This document shows positions 5,635 to 11,714 of a DNA stretch of 11,714 bases, in pieces. The DNA is from CAYFKJ01 sp964401845 (GTDB lineage: Bacteria > Pseudomonadota > Alphaproteobacteria > UBA2966), in contig CAYOAD010000131.1 in NCBI GenBank assembly GCA_964401845.1, positions 1 to 11,714 on the forward strand, read 5' to 3'. Both the position numbers and the translations under genes were made by a program. The notes beneath the pieces are model-generated. The model worked only from the letters and a program-made list of their open reading frames with translations. It was not told the origin of the DNA and made no database searches. Position 1 is the first letter of the stretch, and every line of letters starts with the position of its first letter.

Positions 5635-6714
5635 ATGATACCGAAGATGCACCCCACGCCGACGTTTTTGCGAATTTCCCTGCCGAGTTGTTTGATGCTG
5701 CTCGTGCTCGGATTTCACCTTTTCGCGGCATTGCCGGTGATGGCCCAGGCAACAAACGATTTATCCCCTCTGCTCAACCGGCTGCGTTTGATCGAAAACG
5801 ATCTCAGGGATCTACAGTTGCAGGTCTTCCGCGGCAAGGGCCCGCCAACCCAGACCGGCGCCAGCGGTCAACAGGTTAGCCAGGGTTCGCCCGGCGCGGC
5901 GCTTGCCGAAGTTCGGTTTGTCGAGTTGGAAGAGCAAATTCGAGGCCTTACCGGTACGTTTGAGCGCATGGCCCATGACGTGACCAAGACACGGTCGCGC
6001 CTGGACAAGCTGATCGAGGATATCGATTTCCGCCTGACCGCCCTTGAGGAAAAACTTGAGGCGGCGGAGGCGGCCCGGATTGCCGCCGCCGAGGCAGCCG
6101 GACCATCGACCGATGCCGCCGCCCCGGCAAATGCCGATGGCGCCGCCGCGCCGGATTCGGTACCAGCCGATAGCGAAGCGGCGGAGGGCGGCCAAACAGT
6201 GGTCAGCGACAACGCACCGGGTACGCAGGTGCTGGGAACCATTCCAGCGGACGACCTGCAGGAGGGCGCTCAAACGGCGGCGGTGACGCCGGCCGAGCCG
6301 GTCAAACCCAAAACCATCTTGCCGGAAGGTTCCGTTCGCGACCGCTACAACTTCGCCTTCGGCTTGCTCCGGCGGCTAAAAACCGACAAGGCGGAAACCG
6401 CGTTCAAGGAATTCCTGGAGGCGCATGAAGCCGATCCCCTGGCGCACAACGCGCGCTACTGGCTGGGCGAGACCTACTATGCCAGGCGCGACTACCGTCA
6501 GGCCGCCACCGCCTTCGTCACGGGCTACAGCAAGTCGCCAACCGGCCCGAAGGCGCGGGACAATCTGCTGAAACTGGGGATGTCTCTGGTGCGGCTGGAG
6601 CAGAACGAGGACGCGTGCGCCAGTTTCGAAGAACTCCTGGCCAAATTCACGACGCCCCAGGACGCCAAGGCGCGCAAGATCGCTACTGCGGAGATGGGCC
6701 GCGCGAGCTGTTAG
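5635..6714 (+). CDS. cpoB: Cell division coordinator CpoB (YbgF), TPR protein of the Tol-Pal system
   Basis: A 359-residue periplasmic protein. In E. coli, CpoB links Tol-Pal with PBP1B-driven septal peptidoglycan synthesis and binds TolA. Residues 1-39 form a signal peptide (hydrophobic ~20-34, cleavage after AQA39). Residues ~40-66 and ~91-150 are predicted coiled coil (LLNRLRLIENDLRDLQLQ and VELEEQIRGL, later EEKLEAAEAA), suited to trimerisation. Residues ~150-230 are an Ala/Pro-rich linker. Residues ~235-345 carry tetratricopeptide repeats, with ARYWLGETYYARRDYRQAATAF and AFKEFLEAHEADP. No good ribosome site marks the start: ATG 5635 is used, ATG 5647 is nearly as plausible, and earlier in-frame starts reach into the pal terminator. 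Only 11 nt separate it from tilS. Confidence 0.93.
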   Translation: MIPKMHPTPTFLRISLPSCLMLLVLGFHLFAALPVMAQATNDLSPLLNRLRLIENDLRDLQLQVFRGKGPPTQTGASGQQVSQGSPGAALAEVRFVELEEQIRGLTGTFERMAHDVTKTRSRLDKLIEDIDFRLTALEEKLEAAEAARIAAAEAAGPSTDAAAPANADGAAAPDSVPADSEAAEGGQTVVSDNAPGTQVLGTIPADDLQEGAQTAAVTPAEPVKPKTILPEGSVRDRYNFAFGLLRRLKTDKAETAFKEFLEAHEADPLAHNARYWLGETYYARRDYRQAATAFVTGYSKSPTGPKARDNLLKLGMSLVRLEQNEDACASFEELLAKFTTPQDAKARKIATAEMGRASC

Positions 6715-6725
6715 GCTGGCGGAAG

Positions 6726-8081
6726 GTGTCGACGGAACAGCTGAATTCCGGGGGCGCCAAAGCCATCGGCGTGGGCGAATTCGCAGCCCTGCTGAAATCC
6801 GCACTCACCGCTAATCCTAAACTGCTCCACTCCGGCTTCGCCGTCGCCGTTTCGGGCGGCGCCGATTCCTTGGCGCTGACCCTGCTGGCGGAAAACTGGG
6901 CGCGGAAACGCGGTATCGAGTTCGTGGCGCTGACGGTTGACCACGGTCTGCGGCGGGGGTCGAAGGCGGAAGCGGACCAAGTCGGCGGCTGGCTGGCGAA
7001 TCGCGGTATCAAGCACCACGTGCTGCCGTGGCGGGGCAAGAAGCCGCAAGCCAACGTTCAAGCCCTGGCGAGGCAGGCGCGCTACGCCTTGATGGCGAAA
7101 TGGTGTTCGGGGCGGGGATTTAAAACGCTCGTGCTCGCACACCACCTCGACGATCAGGCGGAAACGCTCGTGCTGCGTTTGCTGCGCGGTAGCGGCGTCG
7201 ATGGCCTGGCCGCCATGGCGCCGGTGTCGAAACAGGCGGGATTGACGCTGTTGCGGCCGCTGCTGAACATTCCGGGCGCCCGCCTGAAGGCGACCTGCCG
7301 CAAATTCGATCAGGATTGGGTCGAGGACCCGAGCAACCAAAACGCCGAAATCTCCCGCATACGCGTCCGCCGGTTTCTCGAGGGGGTGGCGCCAGGCGAT
7401 GACCTGACACAGCGCTTGGCGGTGACGGCCTCGAACATGGCGCGGGCGCGGTCGGCCCTGGAATGGGCGACCGGAAATCTGCTGCAACGTTCGGTCGTCC
7501 GAAATGAGGCGGGATATTGTCTGCTCGATACCCCAACTTTTGCCGACGCCCCGGAAGAAATTGGCCTTCGCGCCTTGGCCCGGATTGCCCGCAGTATCGG
7601 CGGTAAACCCTACCCGCCCAGATTTGCGGGATTGACCCAGCTTCACGGCGCTCTCACCGGCGGCGGACTGGGACGCGGCCGGACCTTGGGCGGCTGCCGG
7701 TTCCTGACCTGGGATGATGGTGTCTTGATCGTGCGGGAAAACAGGGACGTCGAGCAATTAAGCGTCCGGTCGGGCGGGTCCGCGCAAATCTGGGATGGCA
7801 GGTTTTCGGTCCGGTTGGGGCGGGCAAAGGGGCTATCCGACAAAGGCCTCAAGGTCGGCGTGCTGGGGGCGGTCGGCTGGAGTCAGGTGAAAGCCGCCGG
7901 CGCCGTTGCGCCGCCGGATATCGATTTTTCGACGATTCCCGGCCCCGCCCGCCTCACGCTGCCGGCGCTGTGGCGTGGAACCGAGTTGATCGCGGCGCCA
8001 CAGCTAGGATTTGCCCTGAATAGTGCCGGAAAAGGCTTCACGGCCCGGTTCGAACCGGTTACAACCCTCGCCTACACATAA
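6726..8081 (+). CDS. tilS: tRNA(Ile)-lysidine synthetase TilS
   Basis: A 451-residue cytoplasmic enzyme that uses ATP and lysine to convert C34 of the CAU-anticodon tRNA-Ile to lysidine, which switches its decoding from AUG to AUA. The PP-loop ATPase motif SGGADS is at residues 43-48, TVDHGLR at 70-76 and the family signature HHLDDQAETLVLRLLRGSG at 139-157; RPLL and the WVEDPSNQN segment follow. A C-terminal region of ~200 residues completes the protein. The start is uncertain: GTG 6726 is the first initiator placing an N-terminus after cpoB, with purine-rich GGCGGAAG directly abutting it; GTG 6771 would also keep all motifs. With an 11-nt gap the gene is very likely co-transcribed with cpoB. 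TilS is normally essential. Confidence 0.95.
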   Translation: MSTEQLNSGGAKAIGVGEFAALLKSALTANPKLLHSGFAVAVSGGADSLALTLLAENWARKRGIEFVALTVDHGLRRGSKAEADQVGGWLANRGIKHHVLPWRGKKPQANVQALARQARYALMAKWCSGRGFKTLVLAHHLDDQAETLVLRLLRGSGVDGLAAMAPVSKQAGLTLLRPLLNIPGARLKATCRKFDQDWVEDPSNQNAEISRIRVRRFLEGVAPGDDLTQRLAVTASNMARARSALEWATGNLLQRSVVRNEAGYCLLDTPTFADAPEEIGLRALARIARSIGGKPYPPRFAGLTQLHGALTGGGLGRGRTLGGCRFLTWDDGVLIVRENRDVEQLSVRSGGSAQIWDGRFSVRLGRAKGLSDKGLKVGVLGAVGWSQVKAAGAVAPPDIDFSTIPGPARLTLPALWRGTELIAAPQLGFALNSAGKGFTARFEPVTTLAYT

Positions 8082-8088
8082 AATTCAG

Positions 8089-8120
8089 TTGTTTCGTATG
8101 AGAATCCGCTTATCTATAAC
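8089..8120 (+). promoter_or_regulatory. Possible promoter region for ftsH
   Basis: The 178-nt gap between tilS and ftsH has no coding frame I support. It contains TATAAC (8115-8120), a fair -10 element, and TTGTTT (8089-8094), but their spacing is 20 nt, longer than usual. No heat-shock (RpoH-type CTTGAA ... CCAT) pair was seen. The region is A+T-rich for this genome and is the likely site of the ftsH promoter, without a firm assignment. Confidence 0.3.
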
Positions 8121-8259
8121 GGTGTAGGCGTGGTCAAAAGGCGCGGATTTGACGTTCGCCGGCAGGAAACGGGGCTGAGCTGCTCCGCAGATGGCCGGAA
8201 GAAGCCACGCGATTGTATCAAGATTTTGCGAATACGATTTCGCTGGAGCGAGTGACGAC

Positions 8260-10188
<1,929 letters not shown>

Positions 10189-10193
10189 TCACC

Positions 10194-10198
10194 GGGAG
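10194..10198 (+). promoter_or_regulatory. Ribosome binding site deciding the folP start
   Basis: GGGAG lies nine bases upstream of GTG 10208 and is the only good ribosome site before the conserved FolP sequence. It therefore favours GTG 10208 over TTG 10235, and it places the downstream terminator hairpin inside the reading frame. It starts six bases after the ftsH stop. Confidence 0.6.
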
Positions 10199-10207
10199 CC
10201 GCGTCCC

Positions 10208-11299
10208 GTGACCAGGAGTTCGAAGAGCCCCGCTTTGCCGCGGGGTTTTTCTTCTGCCGCCCGCATCTATCTGAGACCGACCGCCATCGCCCGGACCGCT
10301 TATGCGGCGGACGCGACTGTACTGGCCGGCGGCGGCTTGACGTTTACCGCCCTTGAGGTTGCCGTCCGAGAGACCAGCGGGATTCGCCGGGGGCAAGCAA
10401 CGGTTTCGGATGTTATGGCTTGGGCGGACGACGAGGGCTGCGCCACCGAGGTTCAGTCGACACTGGAGCGGATAACACGTCCCCGGCTGGCCCTCGCCGG
10501 CCTCTCCTTCGAACGGCCCGTCGTCATGGGTATTCTCAATGTGACCCCTGACAGTTTCCATGATGGCGGCTTGGACGAAGATGCCGCCGGCGCAATCGAA
10601 CGAGGTTTCGGCCTGGTTGCAGCGGGGGCGGATATCATCGACATCGGCGGTGAATCGACCCGCCCCGGCGCGGAAGCCGTGGCGGAAGTGGACGAACTCG
10701 CGCGCGTCATTCCTGTGTTTGAAGGCCTGAGCGGAGCGGAGGTACCTTTGTCCGTCGACAGCCGCCGGGCCGGCGTCATGGCGGCGGCGCTGGAGGTAGG
10801 GGCGGCGCTGGTCAATGACGTCCACGCCCTCACCGGCGAAGGCTGTGAGGATGTCGTCGGAACCGCCGGCGTTCCCGCGGTCCTCATGCACGGCCCCGCC
10901 GACCCCACCGTCATGCAGCAACAGACGGATTATTCAGACGTCGTGCTCGATACCTACGATTGGCTGGAAGCGCGCGTCGAGGCCTGTGTCGCCGCCGGCA
11001 TCCCGCGTGCGAACCTGATCGTCGATCCGGGCATCGGCTTCGCCAAGACGGCCCGGCAAAGCGCTGAGGTGCAGGGCGCGATATCCATTCTGCACGGGCT
11101 CGGCTGTCCGATCATGCTGGGCGCATCGCGCAAGAGCTTTATCGCCGGCGTTTCCGCCGATGAACCCAGTTCGGATCGGTTGGCGGGCTCCATTGCCGCC
11201 GTCGCCTGGGGACTGTCGCAGGGCGTGCAGATGTTCCGCGTGCACGATGTGGCGGAGACCCGCCAAGCCATCAATGTTTGGCTGGCCATCGGCGGTTAA
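10208..11299 (+). CDS. folP: Dihydropteroate synthase FolP with long N-terminal extension
   Basis: A 363-residue TIM-barrel enzyme joining p-aminobenzoate to dihydropterin pyrophosphate in folate synthesis; it is the sulfonamide target. Core motifs in order: MGILNVTPDSFHDGG (107-121), DIIDIGGESTRPGAE (142-156), SVDS (182-185), NDV (203-205), LMHG (226-229), DPGIGFAKT (273-281), GASRKSF (305-311) and RVHDV (344-348). About 105 residues precede the core, against fewer than 20 in E. coli. They include RIYLRPTAIA at ~19-28 and a predicted mixed alpha/beta region, a layout I recall from alphaproteobacterial FolP. GTG 10208 has ribosome site GGGAG; TTG 10235 is the alternative and lies inside the terminator hairpin at 10228-10250. 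The gene lies 19 nt after ftsH, and ftsH-folP-glmM is a conserved order. Confidence 0.93.
   Translation: MTRSSKSPALPRGFSSAARIYLRPTAIARTAYAADATVLAGGGLTFTALEVAVRETSGIRRGQATVSDVMAWADDEGCATEVQSTLERITRPRLALAGLSFERPVVMGILNVTPDSFHDGGLDEDAAGAIERGFGLVAAGADIIDIGGESTRPGAEAVAEVDELARVIPVFEGLSGAEVPLSVDSRRAGVMAAALEVGAALVNDVHALTGEGCEDVVGTAGVPAVLMHGPADPTVMQQQTDYSDVVLDTYDWLEARVEACVAAGIPRANLIVDPGIGFAKTARQSAEVQGAISILHGLGCPIMLGASRKSFIAGVSADEPSSDRLAGSIAAVAWGLSQGVQMFRVHDVAETRQAINVWLAIGG
10228..10250 (+). terminator. Intrinsic terminator hairpin at the ftsH-folP junction
   Basis: CCCCGC (10228-10233) pairs perfectly with GCGGGG (10240-10245) around loop TTTGCC and is followed by TTTTT (10246-10250). The stem can be extended by a G-U and an A-T pair into the T run. 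It lies 39 nt after the ftsH stop, as expected for an ftsH terminator, yet also within codons ~7-15 of folP if GTG 10208 is the start. It may be a partial terminator or a translation-controlled attenuator. Confidence 0.65.
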
Positions 11300-11392
11300 C
11301 CCATTTGTATCAATTTGTAGGCAAAAGTGATCCAACCGGGCGGCTTAAAGCAGTAAAACTAGCCACTTCAGATTTCCAGAAAGACGACCAAG
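11300..11392 (+). other. folP-glmM intergenic region
   Basis: These 93 nt are clearly richer in A+T than the flanking genes, which suits a promoter or leader for glmM. The heptamer ATTTGTA occurs twice (11303-11309 and 11313-11319), ten bases apart. No confident -35/-10 pair and no terminator hairpin were found. A weak purine-rich stretch, AGAAAGACGA at 11378-11387, precedes the glmM ATG. Confidence 0.35.
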
Positions 11393-11714
11393 ATGACGCG
11401 TAAATACTTCGGCACCGACGGCATCCGCGGCACGGCCAACGCCGGCGCCATGACGGCGGAAGTGGCCACCAAGGTCGGCATGGCGGCCGGTCTGCAATTC
11501 GTTCGCGGCGATCACCGCCACCGCGTGGTGATCGGCAAGGACACGCGTTTGTCGGGTTACCTGCTGGAGCCGGCGTTGACGGCGGGCTTTGTCTCGGTCG
11601 GCATGGACGTCGTGCTGGTCGGACCGATGCCGAGTCCGGCCGTGGCGATGCTGACCCGCAGTCTGCGGGCAGACCTGGGCGTGGTGATTTCGGCCTCGCA
11701 CAATCCCTACCAGG
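11393..11714 (+). CDS. glmM: Phosphoglucosamine mutase GlmM, 5' part
   Basis: The first 107 codons of GlmM, which converts glucosamine-6-phosphate to glucosamine-1-phosphate for UDP-GlcNAc and hence peptidoglycan and lipopolysaccharide. The frame runs off the window end, with ~340 residues expected beyond. The N-terminus RKYFGTDGIRGTAN is the classic GlmM opening, and VIGKDTRLSGYLLEPAL follows. The visible end, GVVISASHNPY, is the active-site loop: Ser102 is the serine that carries the phosphate, at the same number as in E. coli GlmM. ATG 11393 fits the family start exactly, though the ribosome site is weak. Confidence 0.97.
   Translation, partial: MTRKYFGTDGIRGTANAGAMTAEVATKVGMAAGLQFVRGDHRHRVVIGKDTRLSGYLLEPALTAGFVSVGMDVVLVGPMPSPAVAMLTRSLRADLGVVISASHNPYQ

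Noticed and set aside
6711..7757. A 348-codon open frame on the - strand opposite tilS.
   Set aside because: It mirrors the tilS coding frame, starts inside it and contains no recognisable motif; TilS signatures lie on the + strand.

Overview
The window is a gene-dense, high-G+C stretch, almost all read on the + strand. It holds the conserved alphaproteobacterial series ruvB (3' part) - ybgC - tolQ - tolR - tolA - tolB - pal - cpoB(ybgF) - tilS - ftsH - folP - glmM (5' part). This gene order, the FtsH metalloprotease motif written HEGGH, and a DHPS (FolP) with a long N-terminal extension containing 'YLRP' suggest an alphaproteobacterium, probably near the Rhodospirillales. That placement is inferred from gene order and motifs, not from a search. 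No mobile element, CRISPR array, tRNA or rRNA gene is visible.

Layout. Positions 1-4584 are one tightly packed block: ruvB/ybgC and ybgC/tolQ each overlap by 8 nt, tolQ/tolR by 1 nt, tolA/tolB by 4 nt, and tolR/tolA are 9 nt apart. It encodes the inner-membrane motor (TolQ, TolR), the envelope-spanning TolA and the periplasmic propeller TolB. A 338-nt gap (4585-4922) separates tolB from pal. It contains a sigma70-type promoter, several stem-loops and an intrinsic terminator, so it looks like an independent small RNA gene or a transcription-attenuating leader of pal. Pal, the outer-membrane lipoprotein that TolB binds, follows and ends in a strong terminator. CpoB, which links Tol-Pal to peptidoglycan synthesis during division, is then followed after 11 nt by tilS (tRNA-Ile lysidine synthetase).

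A 178-nt gap leads to ftsH (membrane AAA+ protease), then folP (dihydropteroate synthase) and glmM (phosphoglucosamine mutase, cut by the window end). The ftsH-folP-glmM order is also known from E. coli. An intrinsic-terminator hairpin sits inside the first codons of folP as judged by the best start, which could make folP-glmM transcription depend on folP translation.

Most of the window is ordinary housekeeping. The parts worth a second look are the structured tolB-pal gap, the terminator embedded at the folP start, the cluster of palindromes after pal, and the TonB-like Pro/Lys linker of TolA.
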